The notes below the pieces were generated by a model. That model saw only the letters and a list, made by a program, of their open reading frames with translations. It was not told the origin of the DNA and searched no databases. From NCBI RefSeq assembly GCF_008727925.1, contig NZ_VTWT01000007.1, positions 62,001-126,000 on the forward strand: a stretch of DNA of 64,000 nucleotides, given 5' to 3'. The translations under genes were made by a program, and so were the position numbers. Below are positions 7,615 through 15,036 of this stretch, piece after piece (position 1 is the first letter of the stretch; each line of letters starts with the position of its first letter). The stretch comes from Adhaeribacter soli. GTDB taxonomy: Bacteria > Bacteroidota > Bacteroidia > Cytophagales > Hymenobacteraceae.

Positions 7615-8868
7615 ATGGATTTCTTCGAGTTATTTACCAATATTCCTCAGAACATCGTCATCGTATCGCCGGAGTATAAAATTCTGGCTGCTACCGATGC
7701 TTACCTGAAAGTGACCATGGAAACCCGGGAAAATATTGTCGGGAAACATTTTCTGAAAGAGATCTTTGTAGATCCGGCTTATTCTTACGAAGAAAACCCG
7801 GTTATAAAATCGCTTGACAAGGCCTGGGAAACGAAGGAAGTGGATTACCTCGATGTGATCCGCTACGATCTGCCAACCCCCGACGGCCGCATCGAGGTGC
7901 GGTACTGGGAAGCTTCGCACACGCCGGTGCTCGACGAAAGCGGCAACGTGAAATACCTGATCCAGAATACCGTAGACGTTACCGAACGGGAAAAAGCCAG
8001 GCAGTCGGCCGCCGAAACCGAGCACAAATTCCAGTTCATGGCCGAAACCATTCCCCAGCTCATCATTACGACAGATGCCCGGGGCGAAGCAACTTACTTT
8101 AACGGCCGCTGGAACAAATATACCGGGGTGGCCAAAGAAGAACTAACCCAGCAAAATCTGCACAAAGTTATTCACCCCGACGACCTGGAAAAAGTGAGGG
8201 CGAGCTGGAAGAAAGCTTTGCAGGAAAAAGAGGCATTTGCCATGGAACTCCGCATCCGCGACAAGGAAGGCCATTACCGCTGGTTCCTGAACCGCACCCT
8301 GCCCATGTGCGATCAGGCCGGGAATATTCTGATGTGGGTGGGCAGCTCCACCGATATAGATGAGACCCGGAAACTGGTGCAGGAACTGGTCTCTACCAAC
8401 GAACAAATGGCCGAACTCGCCGACCAGGTGCAGCAGGCTTACCTAAAGGCCGAATCGGAACGGAAAACGCTGGAAAGGCTTATTATGGATGCCCCTGCTA
8501 TTTTCTGTACCCTGAAAGGCCCCGATCATAAATTCGATCTGGTGAACCAGCATTACCAGGCTTTGTTCCCGAACCGCGAACTGGTGGGCAAGTCGGTAGC
8601 CGAAGCCCTGCCGGAAGTAATTGAACAGGGCTTTATAGGAATTTTAGATAATGTTTACCAGAAAGGCGAAAAGTTTGTAGCCGAAGAAGTGCCCATTATG
8701 CTGGATAAGTACGACAGCGGCAAACTGGAAGAATACTTTTTAACCTTCATATACCAGCCCATTTTTAACGAAGCAGCACAAATTACCGGAATCCTGGTGT
8801 TTGCCATGGAAGTGACCGATCAGGTAAACCTCCGGCAAAAATTACAGGAACTTGGCCAGGCGGAGTAG
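7615..8868 (+). CDS. PAS-domain sensor protein without kinase domain
   Basis: A 417-residue soluble protein built only of PAS units: about residues 1-125 (MDFFELFTNIPQNIVIVSP, ending TVDVTEREKAR), 130-255 (FQFMAETIPQLIITTDARG with a PAC end GSSTDIDETRK), a coiled coil around 260-290, and a third PAS (APAIFCTLKGPDHKFDLVN to VFAMEVTDQVNLRQKL). It stops without HisKA, GGDEF or any other output domain. ATG 7615 was chosen because homology begins at MDFFELF; the frame is open 26 codons further up. It is followed after 27 bases by a CZB-like gene, suggesting a two-part sensor whose output partner lies elsewhere. Confidence 0.85.
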   Translation: MDFFELFTNIPQNIVIVSPEYKILAATDAYLKVTMETRENIVGKHFLKEIFVDPAYSYEENPVIKSLDKAWETKEVDYLDVIRYDLPTPDGRIEVRYWEASHTPVLDESGNVKYLIQNTVDVTEREKARQSAAETEHKFQFMAETIPQLIITTDARGEATYFNGRWNKYTGVAKEELTQQNLHKVIHPDDLEKVRASWKKALQEKEAFAMELRIRDKEGHYRWFLNRTLPMCDQAGNILMWVGSSTDIDETRKLVQELVSTNEQMAELADQVQQAYLKAESERKTLERLIMDAPAIFCTLKGPDHKFDLVNQHYQALFPNRELVGKSVAEALPEVIEQGFIGILDNVYQKGEKFVAEEVPIMLDKYDSGKLEEYFLTFIYQPIFNEAAQITGILVFAMEVTDQVNLRQKLQELGQAE

Positions 8869-8895
8869 AAAAGTACGATCTGAGGAAACAGCGAG

Positions 8896-9246
8896 ATGAA
8901 CTTAGCGCAGGTAGACTTTCAACAGCTACGCATAAAACATATTCTTTATAAATCGAAGGTCCGCTCCATGCTTTACGGCGGTACCTACGATCCCGCATTT
9001 TTCTCGGCCACCGGCCCGGTAAGCCAGTGGTTTACGGCCACCGGCCAGGTAAAATACAACCGCGAACCCGAACTGCACGCCCTCATAAATGTGCACCAGG
9101 AACTCAACACCGCCGCCACCCAGATGCACCGCCTTTATACTTCCGGTAAAATAGACGAAGCCCACGACGGCCTGAAAAACATCGAAAAGAAATCGGATCA
9201 GTTCCTGGACCTCCTGGCGCAAATGGAAAAAAGGCTGGCTGTTTAA
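8896..9246 (+). CDS. CZB-like protein lacking the zinc cysteine
   Basis: A 116-residue helical protein of the chemoreceptor zinc-binding (CZB) type. RIKHILYKSKVRSML matches the first helix with its His, and NVHQELNTAATQMH the later His pair. The normal Cys-x-x-Gly-x-Trp motif (CPFGQW in the paralogue at 46103) is replaced by GPVSQW, so the Cys ligand is Gly. Known CZB domains bind zinc with three His and one Cys, so this copy probably binds zinc weakly or not at all. It is co-directional with and 27 bases after the PAS-only gene. Confidence 0.8.
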   Translation: MNLAQVDFQQLRIKHILYKSKVRSMLYGGTYDPAFFSATGPVSQWFTATGQVKYNREPELHALINVHQELNTAATQMHRLYTSGKIDEAHDGLKNIEKKSDQFLDLLAQMEKRLAV

Positions 9247-9270
9247 GCGTGAAAAACGAACGTTAAATGA

Positions 9271-9306
9271 AGCCGCTTCCGGAAGCGGGGGCGGCTTTTT
9301 TTTTCT
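9271..9306 (+). terminator. Terminator after the PAS/CZB pair
   Basis: Stem AGCCGC / GCGGCT with an inner TTCCGGAA palindrome, followed by about ten Ts. It begins 25 bases after the CZB stop codon. Confidence 0.8.
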
Positions 9307-9633
9307 GAATCAGGATTTACATGATTAACAGAATTTTCAGAATTGTCTTGTCTGTCTTGTCCTGAAATAGGTTTACACTAGAAGTAGACCTATGGAAGAT
9401 AAAAATCCAAAAAGAATCTGAAGCACAAACGCGGCAAATTAAAGAGCGAAGCCCGGTTGGGGAGCAGTTTCCAAGGCCTGTCCCCCGACAGGTATTTTAC
9501 TATTGCCTATAAGATTGTAGAATAGGAATTTTCAGAATTTACCTTCCTTTAGCATGAACCGCTTATGAGGTAAGCCTATGCCAAATTAATCGGTTCTGAA
9601 ACAAGGTTGTTTCAATTGAATTTAGTCTGAATC

Positions 9634-9690
9634 CATTGCCGTCTGCTTTAGCTGACGGTTTTAAGCAATCAAACGGCTTTAGCCAGACGA
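9634..9690. repeat. Two-hairpin REP element (IS200-associated family)
   Basis: CATTG followed by CCGTCTGCTTTAGCTGACGG (hairpin with a T:T mismatch), then ~15 bases and a second small palindrome GGCTTTAGCC at 9675-9684. The same two-part layout occurs at 12593, 12691-12746 (inverted), 38365 and 38893-38946 (inverted). The rest of the gap 9307-9838 has no gene; it contains low-complexity TCAGAATTTTCAGAA-type sequence around 9320-9360. Confidence 0.8.
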
Positions 9691-9838
9691 TTTCCTCGCG
9701 GTGTTTTTAATGTAACGTTTGCTCTTGAAATAAAAGGATAAACCATTTACCCGTCTTATTGGTACAACGCAGAATAATAGGTAAGATCAGAAAAGCAGGT
9801 GTTAACCTGACAGCAAAACCCACACCGGATTCAGAAAT

Positions 9839-10981
9839 ATGATGGGCGCACCCACTTACCAGGCAGCCAGGCTGGTTGCCGGCACTGTAGAGCAACACTT
9901 TTTGCAGCACCAGGAAAGAGCCCGCTTGCTGGGTGAACAGAACCTGGCGCCGGTGCCGCCGGCCCGGTTAATAGAAGCCATCATCGATGCGGCTTTCTGG
10001 GCCAGCCTTCGCCGCGAAGAAGGGCATCCGCCTAAAATTTCCCTGGCTTTTCTACCGCCCGATTTCGCTGTAAAACCTATGCTTTTTCAGAAACGCATTC
10101 CGCTTGCGCCTTATATGCTCACCAAACTGGCGCCGGGAGTGGAACGGCCGGGCATTCACCTGGGCGTATGGCACGAGCAGGAGGTGCTTTACGTTTGGGG
10201 TACCACCCACGCGGTTAACAGTTTTTGTTTTGTGCTCGACGTTTCCGAACCAGGGTTGCTGGTTATCAAACACCGGCGCATTGGCAGCTACGGCAAGTTT
10301 ACGAACGTGGCGGTGCTGAAAGGCGATCAGATAAAAATAGTGGATGAGCAAAGCGCCAGCCTGCCCGATTGCCCGGAACTGCTTACCACCTTGCTGGGTT
10401 TTACGTCTGTTTATGCGCCCAACGATGCTGTAAATGTGCTGGTGCAACTGGCCGTTTCGATGCGGGCGCACGGCCGGGGCGGAACCCTGCTGGTGGTGCC
10501 GGCCAATTCCGAAGCCTGGCGCGGCTCCATTCTGCATCCCATTTCCTATGCAGTTTCGCCGGCCTTCTCCGGACTTTCCGACCAGATGCACCAGAGCATG
10601 GAACAACGCAACCTGGGGCTGTGGCAGGGCGCGCTCCGCCGCGAGATCGATAACCTGGCCGGCCTTACTGCTTTAGATGGAGCCGTTATCATTAACAATC
10701 AGTACGAATTACTGGCCTTCGGCGCCAAAATAACCCGGGCCGGAGGCAGCGTGGTGGTAGAGCAAATGGTAGTAACCGAACCCATAGAAGGCAACGTGGC
10801 TGAAATCGTGAATCCTTCGCTGCACGGTGGTACGCGTCACTTATCGGCCGCCCAGTTCGTGTACGACCAGCACGATGCTATTGCCCTGGTGGCATCCCAG
10901 GACGGCCGTTTTACGATCTTTGCCTGGAGCCCTTGCGAAGAAATGGTGCATGCCCACCGGATCGATACGCTGCTCTTGTAG
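9839..10981 (+). CDS. DACNV/DisA_N-type diadenylate-cyclase-like protein
   Basis: A 380-residue soluble protein. The C-terminal ~130 residues resemble the diadenylate cyclase (DAC/DisA_N) fold that makes c-di-AMP: LDGAVIINNQYELLAFGAKI matches the DGA motif, and GGTRHLSAAQF aligns with the GTRHR motif, but the last Arg of RHR is Leu. The N-terminal ~200 residues match what has been called a DACNV sensor domain in Bacteroidota. Whether this form still makes c-di-AMP cannot be told; the altered RHR motif argues for caution. It is a single gene, convergent with a hypothetical gene. The start is ATG 9839 or the next codon. Confidence 0.75.
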   Translation: MMGAPTYQAARLVAGTVEQHFLQHQERARLLGEQNLAPVPPARLIEAIIDAAFWASLRREEGHPPKISLAFLPPDFAVKPMLFQKRIPLAPYMLTKLAPGVERPGIHLGVWHEQEVLYVWGTTHAVNSFCFVLDVSEPGLLVIKHRRIGSYGKFTNVAVLKGDQIKIVDEQSASLPDCPELLTTLLGFTSVYAPNDAVNVLVQLAVSMRAHGRGGTLLVVPANSEAWRGSILHPISYAVSPAFSGLSDQMHQSMEQRNLGLWQGALRREIDNLAGLTALDGAVIINNQYELLAFGAKITRAGGSVVVEQMVVTEPIEGNVAEIVNPSLHGGTRHLSAAQFVYDQHDAIALVASQDGRFTIFAWSPCEEMVHAHRIDTLLL

Positions 10982-10999
10982 TAATTTCCTGCATTAATT

Positions 11000-11392
11000 T
11001 CAGGAACCGTGCGGCAGCGCATCCTGGTAAATATCGTATATTTTTTCGGCTAAGGCTTCCGCGATATTCAACGGCACGGGCGAGAAGATATACCACAAGG
11101 GAATGGGGTTGGAAATATTGCTGGCCCGCACTTCCGAGGTCGAAAACATTATGTCAGTTTCCGGGTATTTCTTCTGAAGTTGCTGCAGCTGGTCTTCCAG
11201 GATCATTCTTCCCGATACGGTAATCAGCGAATCGTCGGTGCTGAGCCAGTTATCGCAGCTTACTTCGGCAAAGTCCGGGTGTCGGGTAATGATTACACAA
11301 GGGCGTTTTTCCTGGTGACAGGCCAGCCGGAATGCTTTTACTTTAAGGGCATCTGCTTTGTTTTCATGCTGAACGGTGAGGTACTTTTCCAT
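11000..11392 (-). CDS. Hypothetical cytoplasmic protein
   Basis: A 130-residue protein with no signal peptide or membrane helix. The first half is mixed alpha/beta (MEKYLTVQHENKADALKVKAFRL, CVIITRHPDF), and there is a Gln/Lys-rich helix DQLQQLQKKYPETDIMF. I do not recognise the family. It is convergent with the DAC-like gene (18-base gap) and divergent from the cyanophycinase gene. The reverse-strand frame has no better candidate, so it is probably real. Confidence 0.6.
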   Translation of the reverse strand: MEKYLTVQHENKADALKVKAFRLACHQEKRPCVIITRHPDFAEVSCDNWLSTDDSLITVSGRMILEDQLQQLQKKYPETDIMFSTSEVRASNISNPIPLWYIFSPVPLNIAEALAEKIYDIYQDALPHGS

Positions 11393-11499
11393 TTAAGCGT
11401 TATTTCTTTTAGTTATTTCCTGCTTATTGTTTTTCCCCCTTTACGTTAAAGAATTAAAAATCATCTACGGCAATTCAAGTTTTACAACATTTTAAGTTT

Positions 11500-12351
11500 A
11501 TGGAAACTCCGAAAGGTAAAATAGTAGCCATTGGTGGGAAAGAAGACAAAGGCAGCATTCCGCAGCCAACCGACCCGGAACTCCGGAATCAGGTTCGTTT
11601 CTTCGAGAACGGCATTCTGAAACGGATCCACGATGAGCTTTACGGCTTGGGAACCCGCATAGAAGTAGTAACTACGGCTACCCAGTTTCCGGCCGAAGTG
11701 GGGCAGGCTTATCTGGATGCGTTTCTGCTCCTGGGTTGCGACAACGTAGGGCAACTGCCTATTCATAGCCGCGAAGATGCGGACGAGCCGGAATACCTGG
11801 AGCGCCTCCGGAAAGCCGACGGCGTAATGTTTACCGGCGGCGACCAGACCCGGATCGCCGAAATTTTTCCTGGCTCAAAAGCCTTGCAGATTCTGAAACA
11901 GCAATACTGGCAGAAAGAGAAATTCCTGATCTCCGGAACCAGCGCGGGGGCTATGGCTCTGGCCGGCATCATGATCACCGCCTCCGATGAGCGGGACCCG
12001 CTGGTGAAAGGAACTGTGCAGCTGGGCGAGGGCTTGGGTTTGCTGCAGCAGGTAATTATCGATACCCATTTCATAAACCGCCGCCGCATGCCCCGCATGA
12101 TCGAGAGCATTGCCGCTTATCCGGACCACATCGGCATTGGATTGGGAGAAGATACCGGTATCCTGATCACCAGGGGCACCAACATCGAAACCATTGGCTC
12201 GGGGCTGGTGATGATTATGGACGGCAGAAAATTAAAAGATAATAATTATCAGCAGGTAGAGCCCGGCGAGCAGCTTTGCCTGGAAAATATTCTGCTCCAC
12301 GTACTGCCTCGCGGCAAATCATTTCAGATCCCATCCGGCAATCTGGTGTAA
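11500..12351 (+). CDS. Cyanophycinase (peptidase S51 family)
   Basis: A 283-residue protein with the full S51 peptidase fold. The nucleophile Ser sits in SGTSAGAMALAG (about residue 149), preceded by MFTGGDQTRIAEIFPG, and GLGLLQQVIIDTHFINRRRMPRM and GIGLGEDTG follow, all typical of cyanophycinase. The enzyme cleaves the Arg-Asp polymer cyanophycin to beta-Asp-Arg dipeptides. No cyanophycin synthetase gene is in the window, so it may act on scavenged polymer or other beta-aspartyl peptides. There is no signal peptide. It is a single gene. Confidence 0.9.
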   Translation: METPKGKIVAIGGKEDKGSIPQPTDPELRNQVRFFENGILKRIHDELYGLGTRIEVVTTATQFPAEVGQAYLDAFLLLGCDNVGQLPIHSREDADEPEYLERLRKADGVMFTGGDQTRIAEIFPGSKALQILKQQYWQKEKFLISGTSAGAMALAGIMITASDERDPLVKGTVQLGEGLGLLQQVIIDTHFINRRRMPRMIESIAAYPDHIGIGLGEDTGILITRGTNIETIGSGLVMIMDGRKLKDNNYQQVEPGEQLCLENILLHVLPRGKSFQIPSGNLV

Positions 12352-12438
12352 TCAGGGAAACGTACTTTTTAAGGCAAAAGCATACCGTTTTAACTTTCCT
12401 GCCAGGAAGAGGTTCTCGAAAGAATGAATGAATGATCT

Positions 12439-12898
12439 CTGGCGCAAGTGTTAAGCGAAAGCGTCACTTGGGGCTAAGAACAGGAGGAAGTCTTCAGACT
12501 TCCGGATCAGGAAACTAACAATTACTTTTTCAGAAAAGTCCTCCCCTGTTTTTAGGCTAATCCTACCCCATAGAATATTTAATAAAAAAATTCATTGCCG
12601 TCTGCTTTAGCTGACGGATAAGAAGCAATATTTTGAATGGCTTTAGCCTAAACTTTACTTCTTTCGATGATTTATCAACCGAAAAAATTTGGCTAAAGCC
12701 TGAAATTAGAGTGCTCCTAAACCGTCAGCTAAAGCAGACGGCAATGAAAGAATGTTTTTTTAGTGTTCATCCTAATTAGCTTTGGCTATGGAGGAGGATT
12801 AGGTTTTTAGGAGAGGATTTAGGTGGGGTCACGTCAGTCCGGAGACTGGCTTCTGTCTGTCAGGCCCAAGTGACGCTTTCGCTTAACACTTGCGCCAG
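12439..12898. repeat. Nested inverted-repeat block
   Basis: An exact 34-base inverted repeat (12439-12472 with 12865-12898; core GCGCAAGTGTTAAGCG) encloses 392 bases without a gene. Inside it lies an inverted pair of two-hairpin REP units (12593-12648 and 12691-12746). The motif AAAAGCATACCGTTTT occurs outside on both sides, at 12376 and 12937. Short hairpins GGAAGTCT/AGACTTCC (~12486) and CAGTC/GACTG (~12835) sit just inside the outer arms. This accounts for most of the 12352-13070 gap. Confidence 0.8.
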
Positions 12899-13070
12899 AA
12901 AAAAGTAGCCAAAAACAGCTAACGGGTTTTTAGGCCAAAAGCATACCGTTTTAAAACGCTGTCGCTTTTCAGAAGCGTTCACCTGGAATAAATGAATTCT
13001 TTTCCGGGTTTGTAACCTATTCCGCTTTCTTTACTCTAACAGTTCAACTAACCTTCTAAACCGATCTGTT

Positions 13071-13409
13071 ATGTTGTACGCATGCATTGCTCTTTTTGCC
13101 TTAGCCGCCGTAGCGGGCTTGACCATTCTGACGTCCTGGCTGAAAAAGAAGAACGTTTCCCGCACGGTTATTTACACGCACGGTTTACTGGCAGCCACAG
13201 CCTTGGTGCTGCTGGCAGTATTTGCCTGGAACAACCCGGAAAGCTTTCCCAAATACAGCCTAATACTGTTTATAATAGCAGCCTTGGGTGGTTTCTACAT
13301 GTTCTTCCGCGATATGCGCGGAAAAAGCAGCCCGATGGCCCTGGCCGGTTTGCATGCTTTTCTGGCGGTAGCCGGCTTTGTTTTCCTGTTGATCTTTGCT
13401 TTCAGTTAA
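13071..13409 (+). CDS. Small four-helix membrane protein (paralogue of 16645)
   Basis: A 112-residue, very hydrophobic protein with four predicted transmembrane helices and a short basic cytoplasmic loop (WLKKKNVSRT). Conserved features shared with the 113-residue protein at 16645 are YTHGLLA/FTHGPMA in helix two, GGFYMFFRDMRGK/GGVYMLYRDLTGR before helix four, and the C-terminus LLIFAFS/LLVFAFS. The paired His residues could bind haem or metal, which is inference. It is 16 bases upstream of the DUF2231 gene and begins a likely operon with it and the sigma factor. Confidence 0.8.
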   Translation: MLYACIALFALAAVAGLTILTSWLKKKNVSRTVIYTHGLLAATALVLLAVFAWNNPESFPKYSLILFIIAALGGFYMFFRDMRGKSSPMALAGLHAFLAVAGFVFLLIFAFS

Positions 13410-13425
13410 TTTAACCAATTAGCTT

Positions 13426-13890
13426 ATGAAACTGGATTACCACCCGCCGCACCTGATCCTGATCCACTTTCCGGCCGCCCTGTTTCCCATGGATCTGGTT
13501 TGCTCGGCAATAGCTTTGTACCGGCAGGACCAAAGCTTTAACTACGCTGCTTTTTATGCTTTGGGCGGTGGCGTATTGGTAGGTTGGCTGGCCGTCATGT
13601 TCGGGTTTGTGGATCTGTCCCGGATTCCGGCGGAAAGAAAGGCGGCGCTAAACACGGGCCTGATCCATGGTTCCATCAATACGGTTATGCTTATCGGGTA
13701 TTCGGTGCTGTTCTTTCTGCAATGGCGAAGCCCGGAAATAACGTATGCCACAGTTCCGCTGCTTTTGCTGAAAGGCGTATTGTTGCTGCTTTTAATTGTA
13801 GGTAACTATTTAGGCGCGCAACTGTTACTGAAACACAAAATCGGTATCTTAAACCATTCTGAAACCCCTCAACCCGGAAAGCATGCATAA
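13426..13890 (+). CDS. DUF2231-type membrane protein
   Basis: A 154-residue inner-membrane protein with four helices. The N-terminus YHPPHLILIHFPAALFPMDLV matches the DUF2231 signature, in which the His residues have been suggested to bind haem. GFVDLSRIPAERKAALNTGLIHGSIN lies between helices two and three. It overlaps the start of the sigma-factor gene by 8 bases, so translation of the two is probably coupled. Confidence 0.82.
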   Translation: MKLDYHPPHLILIHFPAALFPMDLVCSAIALYRQDQSFNYAAFYALGGGVLVGWLAVMFGFVDLSRIPAERKAALNTGLIHGSINTVMLIGYSVLFFLQWRSPEITYATVPLLLLKGVLLLLLIVGNYLGAQLLLKHKIGILNHSETPQPGKHA

Positions 13891-14542
13891 ACCCGACGTC
13901 CTCAGCAGCGTAGCCACCGACCCGGAAATTATCGGCAAAATTACCGCCGGCGAAAAAGATTACTTCGAGATCCTGATCCGGCGCTACAACGGGGTGCTGT
14001 ATAAAATTGGCCGCTCCTACGGCCTCGCCCACGACGATGTGCAGGACCTGATGCAGGAAACCCACATTGCGGCCTTTCTGAACCTTGGCAAATTTGAAGA
14101 ACGCTCCACTTACAAAACCTGGCTTATCCGGATCATGCTGAACAAATGCTATCATTGGGCGCAGAAAAAGTCGTTAAAGGCCGATGGCGTTTTTTCGGAA
14201 GCCAGCCACACCGGCGCCGTTTTAACCGCGGAAGCCGTAACGTTTTCCGATGCCCGCAAAGAAATCCTAAACCGCGAACTAGGCCTGGTACTGGAAACCT
14301 GCATCGAAAAATTACCACCCGATTACCGGACGGTTTTCGTGTTGCGTGAACTGGAGGGCCTGAGCGTACAGGAAACCGCCGAAGCCACCAGTATTTCCGA
14401 AGCCAACGTAAAAGTGCGCCTGAACCGGGCCAAAGCCATGCTCCGCAAGCAACTCGAAAGCTGGTACCCGCAGGCGCAGGTCTACGAATTCAATTTGATT
14501 TATTGCGATAAAGTGGTGGAGAAAGTGTTTGAAAACATTTGA
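13883..14542 (+). CDS. ECF-type RNA polymerase sigma factor
   Basis: A 219-residue sigma-70 family protein. Region 2 is seen in ILIRRYNGVLYKIGRSYGLAHDDVQDLMQETHIAAFLNL and FEERSTYKTWLIRIMLNKCYHW; region 4 in LPPDYRTVFVLRELEGLSVQETAEATSISEANVKVRLNRAKAMLR. There is a short extra tail after region 4 (YPQAQVYEFNLIYCDKVVEKVF), common in Bacteroidota members. No anti-sigma factor is recognisable next to it. Overlapping the DUF2231 gene, it is in a unit with membrane/redox genes that it may control. Confidence 0.92.
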   Translation: MHKPDVLSSVATDPEIIGKITAGEKDYFEILIRRYNGVLYKIGRSYGLAHDDVQDLMQETHIAAFLNLGKFEERSTYKTWLIRIMLNKCYHWAQKKSLKADGVFSEASHTGAVLTAEAVTFSDARKEILNRELGLVLETCIEKLPPDYRTVFVLRELEGLSVQETAEATSISEANVKVRLNRAKAMLRKQLESWYPQAQVYEFNLIYCDKVVEKVFENI

Positions 14543-14653
14543 GTTTTCCGGGCGTAACACACGGTATATTCAGGTTCGGGAAGGTAAGTTGAATTTTAGT
14601 TTTTATAGTTATTGGTGTTGTTCCGATAGCCGTTAGCCTAAAGACAAAAGCAG

Positions 14654-14781
14654 GTCATTCCGAGCGAAGCCGAGGAAACTTATGGAGATTACAATGACAA
14701 AGCGAGCGTAGCAAGATTAGTCTTACTAATTAATTTAAATATGTGGCTCCATAAGTTCCCTCGGCTGGCGCTCGGGATGAC
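14654..14781. repeat. MITE-like repeat, copy 2
   Basis: About 128 bases, starting GTCATTCCGAGCGAAGC and ending GCTCGGGATGAC, homologous to 4666-4792. The gap between the sigma factor and the Rieske oxidoreductase (14543-15036) contains this copy, a shorter relative, and no gene. Confidence 0.75.
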
Positions 14782-14864
14782 GCAATAAGGTAGCTTAGCC
14801 TAATTACCCTGGCGGCAACGGCAGAGATTATCAGCAAAAACAAAAAGCTAGCTCAAAAGCAGCT

Positions 14865-14958
14865 GTCATTCTGAGCGCGAGCGAAGAACCTCGTCGGCGT
14901 TTAGTAGAAAAGTTTATGCTGGCAGCAGACGAGGTCCTTCGCTCGCGCTCAGAATGAC
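14865..14958. repeat. Short GTCATTCTGAGC element with exact inverted ends
   Basis: A 94-bp element whose first 22 bases (GTCATTCTGAGCGCGAGC...) are the exact reverse complement of its last 22; pairing continues imperfectly through CCTCGTC/GACGAGG. It shares its terminal motif with the two longer copies. It ends 79 bases before the oxidoreductase start, so it is in that gene's upstream region. Confidence 0.8.
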
Positions 14959-15036
14959 ATGTGCATTTTGACATGTGTATTTTTTAGTGAGATTATAGTT
15001 AGTGCGCTTACAGTTTTAATCCTTAAAATTCTAACC

